From positions 44,561,831-44,625,830 of the forward strand of contig NC_133769.1 of assembly GCF_003597395.2 (NCBI RefSeq): DNA of 64,000 bases. Direction: 5' to 3'. The position numbers were made by a program, and so were the translations under genes. The notes beneath the pieces were generated by a model that did not search any database, was not told the origin of the DNA, and saw nothing but the letters and a program-made list of their open reading frames with translations. This DNA comes from Chelonoidis abingdonii (lineage: Eukaryota > Chordata > Testudines > Testudinidae). Shown piece by piece: positions 13,701-24,061 of the stretch (position 1 is the first letter of the stretch; every line of letters starts with the position of its first letter).

Positions 13701-14340
13701 CAGTCTGCCTGCCGCCCTCGCGACACTGGCAGAGCGCCCCCCGCGGCTTGCCTCCCCAAGCTTGGTGTGCTGGGACCTGGAGCCGCCCCTGAGCTTCACA
13801 CACAAGTTAGAAGTATTCCATGAACCACAAGTGCTCTGTGGGCATGATAGAAATACTTTTGTCTTCTTTTGAAGGGAGAAGAAACCCTTCTTGGTAGGAG
13901 TTTAAATTTGGAGAGGCAAACATCTAACTTGGTTTTTTCATCTTTGCAAAAGTAGAAAACCTAATTTAGAACGTATTTGTCACCCTACCTCACTCAAAGA
14001 AAAAGCGTGAGGGCAGGAGTATTTGAAAATACATTTTTTACATTTATATCTAAAAATTGTTTGTGTTTTTTTTGTTGTTTTTCTTCCCTGGAGAAGAAAA
14101 CACCCAGAACTGGAACTCGTATATTCGGTATTGATAATAAGAGCAATTCAGAGTTGAGTTTCATTTCTTGTGATACTAGTAACTATACTTCAGCTGTGCA
14201 GCTACTTGATTGATTTCTAATGGAAAGATCATATTTTTTGTCATGTAAATGCTCAAATGACTGTTGCTCCTTTTCTAGATGAAGATGAGGATGAAGATGA
14301 TGAAGAAGACTTTGAGGATGACGACGAATGGGAGGATTGA
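1703..14340 (+). CDS. WASL: N-WASP (WASL), 3' part: five coding exons
   Basis: This gene encodes neural Wiskott-Aldrich syndrome protein, the cytoplasmic switch that links Cdc42 and PIP2 signals to Arp2/3-driven actin branching. Coding exons visible: 1703-1745, 2220-2373, 10478-10992, 12590-12698 and 14279-14340 (stop TGA 14338-14340), 883 nt in all. Every junction has AG/GT and the phases match. The joined translation runs from the end of the GTPase-binding domain ([14 protein letters not shown]) through the proline-rich region, two WH2 motifs, the central helix ([20 protein letters not shown]) and the acidic tail ending DDDEWED. It follows the human protein almost residue for residue outside the proline-rich linkers. 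The WH1 domain, basic region and first half of the GBD must lie to the left of the window. Introns are 474, 8104, 1597 and 1580 nt. No frameshift or stop interrupts it. Identification is certain; only the 5' half is missing. Confidence 0.98.
2220..2373 (+). CDS. WASL: WASL exon: GBD autoinhibitory segment
   Basis: This 154-nt exon lies between acceptor TTTGCAG and donor GTAAGT. It encodes [20 protein letters not shown] and onward to VKNELRRQ, ending with the first base of an Ala codon. In the known N-WASP mechanism this part of the GBD folds onto the C helix encoded at 12590-12698 and masks the Arp2/3-binding tail until Cdc42 displaces it. The open frame upstream of 2220 (apparent ATG at 2205) is intronic and is not a start. 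Confidence 0.97.
2374..2989. other. WASL long intron, start
   Basis: Donor GTAAGT at 2374 begins an 8.1-kb intron. This part shows no exon or identifiable repeat. Confidence 0.6.
2990..3805 (-). repeat. CR1 LINE fragment (3' part), first piece
   Basis: GGCTCAGACCAAAGGTCCATC near 3010 is the 3' end of CR1 in reverse. The stretch continues through remnants of the RT carboxyl end (TTTAAACCTGCTGCCTATTAA). It is broken at 3806 by a 256-bp insert and resumes at 4062. The coding frame is badly decayed. Confidence 0.85.
3806..4061 (+). repeat. 256-bp direct duplicate, copy A (inserted in CR1)
   Basis: This segment (ATAAGTTATGGAGGC to CCTTTCCTCCTTT) is identical, base for base by eye, to 5908-6163. 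It interrupts a CR1 that continues on both sides, so this copy is the derived one. An inverted repeat flanks it: CATAATCCCAACTATCTATA at the left and its complement at the right. It has no transposon ends and no coding frame. Confidence 0.9.
4062..4345 (-). repeat. CR1 LINE fragment, second piece
   Basis: The element resumes with TAGTTGGGATTATGTTTTCCAG and runs through TTGAATTTCATCTGCCATTTTG to ACCCCAGGGCAACACCACTG. Together with 2990-3805 it forms one 5'-truncated CR1 copy inside the long WASL intron. Confidence 0.8.
4346..5907. other. WASL long intron, middle
   Basis: AT-rich sequence with no repeat ends or coding signal. A short C-rich tract (CTCCCCTCCCCACCCCCCAAT) lies near 5244. Confidence 0.55.
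5908..6163 (+). repeat. 256-bp direct duplicate, copy B (likely source)
   Basis: Same 256 bases as 3806-4061, 2.1 kb downstream in the same orientation and not inside any repeat I recognise. It is presumed to be the original single-copy intron sequence. Confidence 0.9.
6276..6315. repeat. Perfect 15-bp-stem inverted repeat
   Basis: GGGAGCCCCTGAATC and GATTCAGGGGCTCCC are exact complements separated by ten bases (TTCCCAGTGA). The phrase AATCTTCCC recurs just after the right arm (AATCAATCTTCCCGG), which suggests a local templated inversion. It lies 112 bases after duplicate copy B. Confidence 0.85.
6688..8345 (+). mobile_element. hAT element with long inverted arms and decayed transposase
   Basis: The left end is TAGAGCTGTCAATTAATCGC. 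Sequence at about 6755-7225 is the imperfect reverse complement of about 7935-8340, giving arms over 400 bp. The right arm lacks the outermost 60 bp or so. The centre (about 7480-7930) translates in pieces to [17 protein letters not shown] and [29 protein letters not shown], the carboxyl dimerisation region of a hAT transposase, with frameshifts. A related left end begins at 63730. Confidence 0.8.
7480..7935 (+). pseudogene. Decayed hAT transposase C-terminal fragment
   Basis: Two overlapping frames (7524-7838 and 7634-7936) carry the pieces. The motifs PLEWW, then [19 protein letters not shown], resemble the conserved block W-W-YP-L-A-LARKYL-IPATS-SERVFS of hAT enzymes. The DDE catalytic region is not recognisable. 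It is not a functional gene. Confidence 0.7.
8346..10477. other. WASL long intron, end
   Basis: About 2.1 kb with no exon, clear transposon end or tandem repeat. The acceptor TTGTTTCAG closes it at 10477. Confidence 0.55.
10478..10992 (+). CDS. WASL: WASL exon: proline-rich region and two WH2 motifs
   Basis: This 515-nt exon completes the split Ala codon and encodes about 115 residues of polyproline blocks separated by short linkers (SRGG, HSSG, ARGRGA, SRAPTAA, NRMY). These blocks bind profilin and SH3 partners such as Nck and Grb2. Two WH2 actin-binding motifs follow, [18 protein letters not shown] and [18 protein letters not shown], the second continuing into the next exon. The linkers near the 3' end of the proline region ([30 protein letters not shown]) differ from human and contain two cysteines. 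The donor at 10993 is GTAAGT. Confidence 0.98.
10993..11954. other. WASL intron after the proline-rich exon
   Basis: No coding signal. An A-rich stretch with AAAAAAACAGCAACAACAAA at about 11859-11890 may be the tail of an unrecognised retroposon. Confidence 0.5.
11955..12075. repeat. Dispersed amniote SINE-like fragment
   Basis: CTAAGCTCTTTGGGATGGACC through AGCACCATTCAAAAG to ATAAATAGTAATAA resembles the common amniote repeat tail also seen near 63430 and, reversed, near 27330 and 48990. Class is uncertain. Confidence 0.4.
12590..12698 (+). CDS. WASL: WASL exon: central (C) helix
   Basis: This 109-nt exon lies between acceptor TTTCAAG and donor GTAGGT. It encodes [17 protein letters not shown] followed by [19 protein letters not shown], the amphipathic connector helix that docks on the GBD in the closed state and on Arp2/3 in the active state. 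The helix is unchanged from human; the linker before it is not. The exon ends with the first base of an Asp codon. Confidence 0.97.
12699..13619. other. WASL last intron, first part
   Basis: No exon. Sequence near 13300-13440 (GGTCCTCTGCAAACTTGATCAC) faintly resembles an old CR1/L3 copy. Confidence 0.4.
13620..13791. mobile_element. hAT-like MITE, 172 bp, with 8-bp target duplication
   Basis: The ends CAGGGGCGGCTCTAGG and CCTGGAGCCGCCCCTG are inverted. The flanks AACTTCAC and AGCTTCAC form an 8-bp duplication with one mismatch, the length typical of hAT. The interior is GC-rich and non-coding. It sits in the last WASL intron. Confidence 0.8.
14279..14340 (+). CDS. WASL: WASL last coding exon: acidic Arp2/3-binding tail
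   Basis: After acceptor TTTTCTAG the exon completes the Asp codon and encodes 19 more residues, almost all Asp or Glu, ending DDDEWED, then TGA. The penultimate-region Trp is the conserved residue that inserts into Arp2/3. The sequence matches the vertebrate N-WASP tail. Confidence 0.98.
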
Positions 14341-15271
14341 TCAAAATATTATATTATATATATTTTTTAAGGTGAATGGAATACTAAACACTACTTTCTA
14401 TCTATGGATTCTGTAAAATTATCATGTAAATGTTCTACCAATTTGCTGTATATTTTTGTTGCCTTTTGCTTTTTTATTAATCTGTGCAATACCTCATTTA
14501 ATCTGTAAAGGTTTGTCATAATCCTCTACAAAGCTACTCCCTATTAATGTGTGCAAGTTTACATCTGGATGCTCAGTGTACATGTGAATACTTTCCATTC
14601 CATCAATAAGGGAGTTTAAATGTAATATGTGAGACTGACAAAAACCTTAATGTAATTTAGTTATAATGCAAGAAGGAAAACACTATTTTCATACCCTACT
14701 TTTCTGTATCTAAATTTTCTTATTAAAACTTAGTATAGTACTACATTCTTTAAGTGATGCAGCTCTTAGTTTATTTAGCCCCTTCATTTCGAATACAATG
14801 CTACATGAATGTTGAGGCTGATTATAATATTGCACGGTTTTCAATACATCACAACATTGCAGTTGTTCGAATCTTAGTATGCTTTTCATAAAACTACAAA
14901 AATACACAGCTAGTTATGAAAATTAATAACTTACCATTATACTGTAGCAATATTGTCTGTTGTTGGATAGCAGTGATGTTTTGAAGGCTTTAATTAGGGA
15001 ACACTCTGCCTGAGTTTAAACAGGATGGCTTTTTACTCTAGCAATGGTGAAGGCATCTTTGATGCAAACCAGTTTAGTCCTGCTGTCTTTCAGAATGAGG
15101 AAGAGCCTAAATTGCTGGGGCTATACTGTAATCTGGCTGTTGCTACAGTCATTTGATTTATTTTTTAAATCAATTTTACGTGTTTTTTTGGGCTGAAGGG
15201 CTGCGTTTAATGCTTGCTTCAATAATGTTGGGTTTAAATTCATTTTAAAATGTGTAGGGCACTAGTATACT

Positions 15272-15277
15272 AATAAA
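15272..15277 (+). terminator. Candidate proximal WASL polyadenylation signal
   Basis: AATAAA lies about 930 nt after the stop codon and is followed by GT-rich sequence (ACGTGGTGTTAC). It could give a short-UTR isoform. It is a motif only. Confidence 0.35.
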
Positions 15278-16961
15278 GTAAACTTACGTGGTGTTACTTT
15301 GCAGTCTTTATGGATTATGGTAATACCAAACACGAAGACACCAGTCCTACACTTAAAAAAAAAAAAAAAAAAAAAAAGTTGAAAAGCTTATAAATCAGAA
15401 TATACTCTTTAAATATGTACTGAACTTTATTATTGCAATATTCTGTCTGCATACGTTGGCTTTAAGACCAAGAGTTGTGATAAAGATCAAGGACCCTCTT
15501 CATAAGAATAGTGTTTGACTACATAATTGGAAAATGGGTTTCTTGTTTCACAGCTTTCACCTTTATATAAGATGTACTTAATAGTGAGGTAAAAATTGGA
15601 ATATCTGCCTATTAAAATACACTACTCTGCTTTAGCCTGAGTATTTAATGTCTGCAGCACTAATTATTGTACTTGCAGTAAGATTTAGGAAGAAACTCTC
15701 TTTTTAAAGAACCATATTATCTCACTGATAACAGAATGTTTAGTTAAGTCAGTCGTATTTGGAGTATAGTTAACACATAGTATCTTGAGACTTTCTGATT
15801 ATAGTCAAGGTACCAAACTGCATTTAAGTTATCCAGAGTTGTATTGACTGAAACCCAGTGTTGGCCTGATCTTGACAGGCTGGACCTGCATGATGTGGCT
15901 TGGGATTTCTAACCCAGCTATCTAGTCTCTAGTGATCAAGTACTTAATCGGGTGAGAAGAAAAGAATTTAAAAGGTTATGTTGCTGAAAACTGGTGTGAG
16001 AGGAGTTAAATTATTCCAGCGCTGCTAACTCCCTTCCAAGTGTAACTTTTTAAGCATGTAACTTGGGAAATCTCTTCCAAGTGGTCTCATTTTCTTGCAA
16101 TAATATTCACTTTGCTCTCTGCTGCTAGAAATACTTGTACTGGCTTTGCTGCTGTAATGGCTTGAGCATTCTGAGTGGACTATGGTGAGGCTTGGGGAAG
16201 CTACTGTCCAGTGGGTTTAAGAATGTCCATATGGAGAATATTTTATGGCTTTGATATAACTTCTAGCATTTTCTCTTTTTTATAGCATTAAGGGCATTTT
16301 AAAGTTAAGTGGACAAGGCCCAGATGTTCTCCTAATACATTGCTTAATAGGGTATGTTTAACCCCTGTGGAGTTGAGATTTCTGTACTTCAATGAATAAT
16401 TAGCTTTCATCAAGAAATCTCTATTCCCTGTGTTGGGAGAGCTGGAAGTTAGACACTGTATACTTGGGATAACTGTGTTTGATCCATGGATCACTTAGCA
16501 AAGAAGGCATTTGATCTTCTATAAAAATATATCCACTTTACTGCACAAAATCCAAATTAATATTTGCTTAAATCTAGGCATGAAGACTGCAACTGCAATT
16601 AAACTAAAATAATGTCATGGCTGCATGTTTCAGTGCTCCACCACTTGCACTGTGGGCAGAAGAGTGTTTCATGGCATTGATTCACTATTGCTAAACATTG
16701 TAATGAAGGCCTCTCTATATACTCCAGTTAAATGACTGTGTCCAGATAGCCTTAGCAATTAACAAACTAGCATGAGGCTTCTAGTATCTCGACACACTGT
16801 GCATAGACAATATCAGCTAGCCACTTATTGTACATATGGAATTCATAAGAACTTCTCAATCATTCAGTTTTCCATTTATCAAATTGAAATTTTTAGTATG
16901 TGAATTTTTGAAATGTACAGTGAATAGGATGTTGCACTGGTGGCAATTCATCATCGAGCGT

Positions 16962-16967
16962 AATAAA
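16962..16967 (+). terminator. Candidate distal WASL polyadenylation signal
   Basis: AATAAA lies about 2.6 kb after the stop and is followed within 30 nt by GTGTAAAACTGTGTAGTTTTTT, a GU/U-rich stretch typical downstream of cleavage sites. This is the best candidate for the main mRNA end. Confidence 0.5.
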
Positions 16968-16990
16968 ATTAATTTGACCCAAATAGTGTA

Positions 16991-18107
16991 AAACTGTGTA
17001 GTTTTTTAAGTGCTAACTGTAGCACAGCTTTTAAAATATCTCTATGTATTGTTTACACACTTCAAAAGTAATTTCAACTGCTGAGCCAGGACCACAAAGC
17101 AGTAAATAATGTCCTCAAATCTGAATAGTTCTCATGTCTGGAAAGTTGGATTGTGCCACTGAATAAATACATTCTCTTACTCATCGTAACACCCCATCCT
17201 GCTGGCAAATGTGACAGCTGCTCAGCAGCTCCCTTGGAAACAAGTGCTGCTACAGGCAAGTGCAATAATGAATTAACACTTCAAGGTCAAACAATTGTGG
17301 CTTGTAAATCCAAACTTTGTACCTAATATTGCAATGGTTGAGTTTCAGAGGACTATTTCTTACCCCAAAAAGATAGTTTGAGACCTTTTCTAAACTATGA
17401 ATTGAATCCTTATCCTTCCATGTTTGCAGTCTTCTGCCTTTCTCTGCTGTAATCTAAACATCTCCATTCCTAAACTTGGAGATCCAAAATACCTCCCAAC
17501 AATCCTAAGTGTAGGGCAAGTTGAATTCAAGATATTAGTTTATGTATTTTTAAAACAACAAACTAATGTTAACGTTCTCTCAATTTAGTTAATATTGAGA
17601 AATAAGAATGTTTTTATATTGAATGACAGTATTCACTAGGATTACTTTCAAGAGTTAAATGTGTGTAGGAGTCTTAGGGGTTTTTTATACTGTTGCCTTT
17701 TCATCACAACAGCTTTTATCTAATCGTTAGAGGAATGCCTAGTCTAGTTAGTAAAGTTCCCGAAGTTCAAGTACAGTGATAAAGTCTTATTTATAGTACA
17801 ACAAAAAATTGTTTAAGGGATGTTTGGAAGAAATTAACACTTGCTTCTTTTTTCCCCACAATAGAACACTGTCATGTTACAACATCACAAGACAAGGTTA
17901 AGTTATTGTGTATTAAATAGTTCTCTGTCTGAGGCTTGCGTTAGGGTGGCATTGGAAGGGAGAAAGGAGAGAATTGAGGCTACGAGAGTAAAGAATAGAA
18001 CTTGAACTGCAGTTTTCATTCAATTTGATGGTGAAACACTGGCATCAACCTTGCTTTATGTTCTGACGTTAGTATTTCTGTGCATGTTTACATAGTTAAG
18101 GAGGAAG

Positions 18108-18109
<2 letters not shown>
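16991..18109. other. Intergenic, downstream of WASL
   Basis: No repeat or gene recognised. Some of it could still be transcribed read-through from WASL. Confidence 0.45.
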
Positions 18110-18139
<30 letters not shown>

Positions 18140-18140
18140 A
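18110..18140 (+). repeat. Long A tract
   Basis: About 27 consecutive A residues follow TTAAGGAGGAAGCTTTTT. It may be the tail of an old retroposed copy, but nothing recognisable precedes it. Confidence 0.6.
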
Positions 18141-18389
18141 CCTCTTCACTAAGGAGAAGAGGTAATAAACTTCATCAGTATATGCTACTTTCCAATATAA
18201 TCAGCGGTTGATTGAATACAGTAAGGTTGCTTCACGGATGTTTTATAAGCAGAGATTTGAAACTAACAGGAACATTGAGAGTAAAATAGAAGCATTACAC
18301 ATTCTGCTTATTTCACCGCTTCATTGTCAAGAAATTGAGCATTGCTGGAGTTATTTCTATATAAAGATACTTGTGCTGAATTTTACAGC

Positions 18390-18625
18390 CATTTGCACAG
18401 TAGCCTAGTAGGTAGAGCACCTTTATGGTGGGTCAGGACACTTGCTTTCTCCTCAGCTAGCCAGCTGTATTTTTGGGCTTGGGTATCTTGCACAGCCTCT
18501 GTTCCTCACTTTTACCCTTCCCTAAAATGGGGAATAATACATACCTTTCAGACATGTTGAGGCTTACTATGTATAAAGCATTAGGTACTCAGTAATTGCT
18601 GCAACTATGCTAGTAATAGCTAAAG
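18390..18625 (+). repeat. MIR-family SINE
   Basis: CAGTAGCCTAGTAGGTAGAGC, TAGCCAGCTGTATTTTTGGGC, the core CCTAAAATGGGGAATAATAC and the tail ATTAGGTACTCAGTAATTGC fall in the order of a MIR consensus. It is old and non-coding. Confidence 0.7.
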
Positions 18626-19920
18626 TTGACTCTTTCATTGAAAGCCAATATTGTCAAAGGTGTACTTTTTCGGAATTTATGCATCTTGGGCTGAAATTGC
18701 TCAGGGAAGCAATGATTCCCCCGCCCCCCGGTTTTGACTGTTTTGATAGTCTTGAATCAAACAGTTTGGATGCTGAACTTGCATTTGGGCAGGGGGATTG
18801 GAGATATTTCTGAGTCCTTCTTTGCTAAGTTGGGAAAATGAGGGGGAAATATTGGTGGCTACTAATTACAATTTTCTGTTTAGGATGCAACATGGTCTGG
18901 AGTGTAACTTCAGAAGGATAAATGTGATGAGACTGTGCAGTAGTGCATAAGATATTCATATATATCCCCTTGTCCTCAAATACTCTTAAGGTGATAAATA
19001 CAATGGGGATGCAATTTATTCCTAAAAGTGTTTTGGGTGAGGCCTACCAGCTTCACAACAGCTTGGTGCAATGATACACAACAGTTTGTAATCATGGTAT
19101 TGTATATAACTGAAATTGTAAGTAGAAAATTTCTTACTAAACTGCAATTTAGCTAGAAGATTAAGGAGGACACCTTCATATAGAAGTTCTGTAATGAATA
19201 AGAATCTCTGGGATATGAGTTTTACATTGTATCTGAACAATAGCATTTCCAACCATTTCCCCCAACTGCTTACTAGGCAGGGTATGGTTCAGTGGAAATC
19301 CGGAGAATGCCATCTCTTGAAAGCAGAACTTCCTGCAGTATTTCGGTTTTCTTCAAGTGCTGATCACTTTCTTGTACCAAAATTTCCTTTTCCTCCACCT
19401 CACTCCACCACAGAGAAATTGCAAACAATCGCATGTTTACTTCTGTACATATATATTCCATTGTCTTTATCCATCTGCCAAACACACTCAAGTTTGGGTT
19501 CTCTTGGCCAGCAGTGTCTGTTGGGGACCACAGCTGCAGCCCGATTGTCCTCATCCTTCCAGCCAAGGATGTAAAAAGCTGGGTGATCCTAAATGCCCTC
19601 AGTTGCTGCTCACTGCCAATGTATGAGTTGAAACTTGCCGTCTTCAAGCCTCTTCGCTTGCTATGTAGTTTACCCATTGTTTTGTAACCTGAGACTTAGC
19701 TGTTAATTTCCTTTCCTCTTAAATAGAAATCTTATTTATTTTCCCTGAAAGTCTGATCTGGTAATGAGATCAGTCACAATAACTAAACACAAATCTCCAG
19801 GCTTTAAGAATTGTCCTTAATGTCAGTCAGTAATGCCTCTTAATGTGGTCACATTAGATGTTTAGTGTGTCTGGGCTAAGGGCACATAGAAAAGGATTTA
19901 TATATTCCTCAGTAGACAGC
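18626..19920. other. Intergenic, no gene supported
   Basis: A - strand frame of 134 codons (19677-19273) is open but has no convincing homology. No repeat ends were identified. Confidence 0.5.
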
Positions 19921-19923
19921 TTA

Positions 19924-20317
19924 GGCCTGGTCTACACTACGCTGTTAAACCGATTTTAACAGCATTAAATCGATTTAACGCTGCACCCGTCCACACTACA
20001 CTGCTCTTTATATCGATTTAAAGGGCTCTTTATATCGATTTCTGTACTCCTACAAAACGAGAGGAGTAATGCTAAAATCGATATTACTATATCGGAATAG
20101 TGTTAGTGTGGACGGAAATCGACATTATTGGCCTCATTATTTTACAGTAGCTACCCACAGTGCACTGCTCCAGAAATCGATACTAGCCTCGGACCATGGA
20201 CGCACACCACCGAATTAATGTGCCTAGTGTGGACGCGCACAATCGACTTTATATTATCTGTTTTTTATAAAATCGGTTTAAGCTCATTCGAATTTATCCT
20301 GTAGTGTAGACGTAGCC
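19924..20317 (+). mobile_element. Harbinger-like MITE, 394 bp, TTA target duplication
   Basis: The left end GGCCTGGTCTACACTACG and right end GTAGTGTAGACGTAGCC are inverted, and TTA flanks both (19921-19923, 20318-20320). The interior repeats ATCGATTT and TTTATATCGATTT. The larger relative at 59196-61309 shares both ends and CGAAATCGAC-type interior. Confidence 0.85.
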
Positions 20318-20339
20318 TTAGAGGAACCCATGAGGTTGA

Positions 20340-22000
20340 GTTTTCATTGTTTGTGGTGGTGTAGCCATGGTGGTCCCAGGATATTAGAGAGGCAAGGTAG
20401 GTGAGGTAATACTTTTTAGTGGGCCAACTTCTGTTGGTGAAAGAGACAAACTTTTGAGCTCCTCAGATCTCTTTGTCAGGTCTGTGGAAAGTATTCGGTC
20501 ACAGCTTAAATACAAGGTGGAACAGATTGATCTGTATAAGTAACTCATATTTTGAGAGGCTATTCAAAATGAAGTGGCCCACTAACACCTCTACAGTCAT
20601 AGGACAAAAAAGGGGAGATAGTGGGTTAGGTTGTAATAAGCCATAAATCCCATGTCTTTTTTAGTGTCTCTAGCAAAGTTAAGAATTTAAGATCCCAGGC
20701 TCGTCTTTTGAAGGTATAGTGCAGGTTTCCTTTGAGGACAAGGACTAAGGTAAGATATGGAATGATGCGTTTGTTTGCCCACTGGTGCTATGGTAGTTTT
20801 GTCTTATCATTTCTCTGTGTGAGTTTATGCGAGAGCATAGTGATTATCTGGTTTCATCCTACAGTCAGCTCTACAGGAAACCCACAGATCTCCACACTTC
20901 ACAAATCCGTAACAACCCCAAACACCAAGCAATCTGTTATCTACGGTCAGGCACTAAGATACCTTAGAATGTGCTCTGAGGAGAAAGTCTGGGATACAGA
21001 CCTTAGCACACTTAAAACTGCCTTCAGCAAACAAGGATGCTCCACCAGAGAAATAGATTTCATCATGGAACGGGCCACTTAAATAGCCTGAGAGGGGGAA
21101 AAACCCTCTGACTGCACCCTTCCTAGTTATCACCTATCAGCCTGCACTGGAAGCCATCGGGGATATCATAGGATTAGAGGGACCACAAAGATCTAGTCTA
21201 ACCCCCTGCTAATGCAGGATGTATTGTCTAACCATCCAAGGCAGATGGCTTTCCAGCCTCCTTTGGAAAACTTCCAGTGAAGGAACTGGAGGTTGTGAAA
21301 GTCCATTCCATTCTTACTGTTCTTACAGTTAGGAAGTTTTTTCCTGAGATTCAATCTAAATCTGCTGTGCTGTAGTTTGAACCCATTGCCTCTTGTCCTG
21401 CCTTCTGTGGCAAGGCAACAACTTTTCTCCATCTTTTTAATGGTAGATTTCAAGTATTTGTAGAGTGCTATCACATCCCTCCCACCCCTCCTTAATCTCC
21501 TCTTTTTCCAAACTAAACATACCCAGTTCCTTCAACCTTTATCATTAAACAATTACAATACGTACTTAATAGGGACTGCATTCTGAAAGAGAGCTTTCCT
21601 GAACCCCCTTTTCTGGTCTTCAAATAATCCCCACTCCTGCCAAACCTGGCCAAACTCATTGTCAAAAGCAAGCTGCCAATAGCGCCAACCCCTCCCATAA
21701 CAGATGGAAAACCTGCAAACATATCTCCAGTGCTGTGATCAACACACACACCCTACATACATACACATACAATACACTTTGCCAGATCCATGGGTCCTAT
21801 GTGTGCCTATCACACGTGTACCTCATTCAGTGCACTCATTGCCCCAATAACTATGTGGGTCAAACGAGACAATCCCTATGCTCTCAAATGAACTTGGACA
21901 AAAAAATGATAGACAAAAACACTATCACCCATGGGTGAATAGTCACAAAACATCACTCTATATCGCCCTTAGGCCTATACAAGAAAGCACCTAAAATTCT
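20340..22000 (+). mobile_element. Penelope-like retroelement copy, broken by a CR1
   Basis: The frame at about 20860-21082 reads STGNPQISTLHKSVTTPNTK, then SVIYGQALRYLRMCSEEKVW, the region after the RT catalytic core of Penelope-like elements. At about 21795-21900 VYLIQCTHCPNNYVGQTRQS is the start of a GIY-YIG endonuclease domain. Between them lies a CR1 fragment (about 21160-21540). The start at 20340 (GGTGGTGTAGCCATGGTGGTC) resembles the element's terminal repeat. The RT catalytic YADD core is absent and the copy is dead. Confidence 0.7.
21160..21540 (-). repeat. CR1-type LINE fragment nested in the Penelope-like copy
   Basis: AACCCCCTGCTAATGCAGGAT, CCTCCTTTGGAAAACTTCCAG and GTTAGGAAGTTTTTTCCTGAG are a reversed CR1 3' region. 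Penelope-derived coding sequence lies on both sides, so the CR1 arrived later. Confidence 0.65.
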
Positions 22001-22588
22001 ACAGGAGAAAGTCATCTGCATCTATCATCTTGGCTGCTCACCAGCCCTTCATGACCATCAGGGCAGCAGTTTTGCCACTGTTGCCATCACAGATGTCAGT
22101 GACAGATATGTCCCTACTGGGGAGCCTACTTAGACAACCTTCAAACACAGGGCATGTGGGCTCTTCAGGAAGCCCAGCTTCCCATAAATAGCTTGCCACA
22201 AAGGGCCATTCATCAGTTTTCTTCCCAGTTTGAAAAGGCTGAACAAGTGAAATCATTACAGTAAGCCATTTTTATACACACAAAGGGGAGTATTTCCCTA
22301 TAATGGGTCTTGGGGTGCCCAGGACGGTGAGAGAGAAACTTGCTTATGCTTATCTAGCCATCAGTGTTAGACACCCAAACTTACGTATACTTGCCGCAAA
22401 GCCATGGCCAAGCATTGGTACTTCAAATAAATAAATAATTTCACACCCTAGGTGTTCTTAGAGGACACTCTTTCTATTCAGATAGAACTAAGCCATTTAA
22501 GATGGCCCCCAGGTTGGTCATAAGTTCTGGAGATAGGGTAAAAGATCAGGCCATATTTACACAGACGCTGTAACTGGATTAAGCTGTA

Positions 22589-22991
22589 CAGTAGAACCAC
22601 AGAGGTATGGACACCTCAGGAATGGAAGTGGTTCATAACTGAAATGTTCATAACTCTGAACAAAACTTTATGGTTGTTCTTTCAAAAGTTTAAAACTGAA
22701 CATTGACTTCATACAGCTTTGAAACTTTACTATGTAGAAGAAAAATGTTGCTTTTAACCAGCTTAATTTAAATGAAACAAGCACAGAAACAATTTTCTTA
22801 TCTTGTCAAATATTTTTTAAACATCTTTATTTTTTAGTAGTTTACATTTAACACAGTACTGTGCTGTATTGGTTTTATTTTGGTTTCTTCGTCTCTGCTA
22901 TCATGTGGTTGCGTACTTCCAGTTCCAAATGAGGTGTGTAGTTGACCAATAAGTTGATAACTCTGGTGTTCATAACTCTGAGGTTCTACTG
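22589..22991. mobile_element. Tigger/pogo-like MITE, 403 bp, TA target duplication
   Basis: CAGTAGAACCACAGAGGTAT at the left is mirrored by ATAACTCTGAGGTTCTACTG at the right, and TA flanks both ends. It is non-coding. The TA site and CAG ends point to the Tc1/mariner-pogo superfamily. Confidence 0.8.
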
Positions 22992-23029
22992 TACTATGAG
23001 TTAGCCAACATAGACCCAGCAGGGAGAGT

Positions 23030-23380
23030 GAAGGTTCAGTCTGTGAGAGTGCAAGCAGCTTCTGAATTTCTTCGAGAAATGTTCCACGCTAGAACTATGT
23101 AGGCAGCTTCTTGGGGTTCAGTGCACACATTTGCCCAGCATTATTCCAAGTGTCAAGATCTGATGCTCATTTTGGTAGAGCTGTGTTACAATCCTTGTTT
23201 AGGTAGACTCCTACTACCCACCTCCTGTGGTCTGGGTCACTGCTTTCGAGTCACCAGAAGTGGAATCCATGTGACAAGCACTGGAATAAGAAGCTGTTAC
23301 TTACCTTACTGTGCTTCTTTGAGATGTGTTGTCCATGTGTATTGCATTTCCTGCCTGCTATTACAGAATCTGATAAGTCA
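23030..23380. repeat. Dispersed repeat of unknown class
   Basis: The phrase AAGAAGCTGTTACTTACCTTAC, then CTTTGAGATGTGTTGTCCATG, is one I associate with a common turtle/crocodilian dispersed repeat. I cannot give its superfamily or exact ends. A related phrase (ACAGTTACTGTGAGGTAAGTAACC) recurs near 23570-23592 in the opposite orientation. Confidence 0.4.
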
Positions 23381-24061
23381 TAGAGGGTGCTAGTGAAGGA
23401 ACTGAAGTGATTGAGTCGCCCTGCTCTTTATGCCCTGGTTGGAAGCATGAAGACGCTCAAGGTGCAGGAATGGCCCTCAACAACCACTGCTGGGCAAAAG
23501 AATCCAAACTCAGGTGTGTAGGATGCATGTGTACCAGCAGCAGAATATAGGGTAGAGATGAAGAACCACAGTTACTGTGAGGTAAGTAACCATTTCTTCC
23601 TCATCAGCCCTAGCCCTGCCACATGGCACACACATTAAGGGCCAGACTTTGAAAGTCCTTTCTATGTATATGCAATGTATGTGTCGGGGGGCAGGGACAG
23701 AGTCCTAAGGAGAGCTTTCCCTTCCTGCTCACGTGGTCCATAGAAAAGGCAGGCTGAATTTGACTCTGTGCCATGCCTGCATCCCCTTTCACACTGGCCT
23801 GCAGAGCATGACTGGCATGGGGCAGGGCAGGGAGTCAGCTACTCTTCTGTGCATTGGCATCGGGCATGTTGTATTCTTCAGACAGATGTCTCCTGGTACA
23901 AACTCAGGGGTGGTGCATCTCTGCACAGCCCCTTGCCAAGGACTGTGCCTATATGGCATAAATCAGCTTTAATTGTAATTCCATAACAAATGCCTCAAAA
24001 GTTGAATTGAGTTGCTGTGAGCCTAATGTATCTAAATTTGCTGACTTCTCTGGCTATCCTA

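Larger units (their letters stand above)
14341..16990 (+). other. WASL: Probable WASL 3' UTR
   Basis: No coding potential or obvious transposon is seen in these 2.65 kb, which are AT-rich with several TGTA and ATTTA motifs and a 20-odd-base A run near 15360. AATAAA occurs at 15272-15277 and again at 16962-16967. The distal signal gives a UTR of about 2.6 kb, roughly the length I recall for mammalian WASL mRNA. The end point is inferred, not seen. Confidence 0.6.

Noticed and set aside
19273..19677. 134-codon - strand frame containing RTIGLQLW and DTAGQE, recalling a small-GTPase switch II
   Set aside because: Three residues separate the two pieces, and the P-loop, NKxD and SAK motifs of a Rab protein are absent before and after it. 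The match is most likely chance or a very old scrap.
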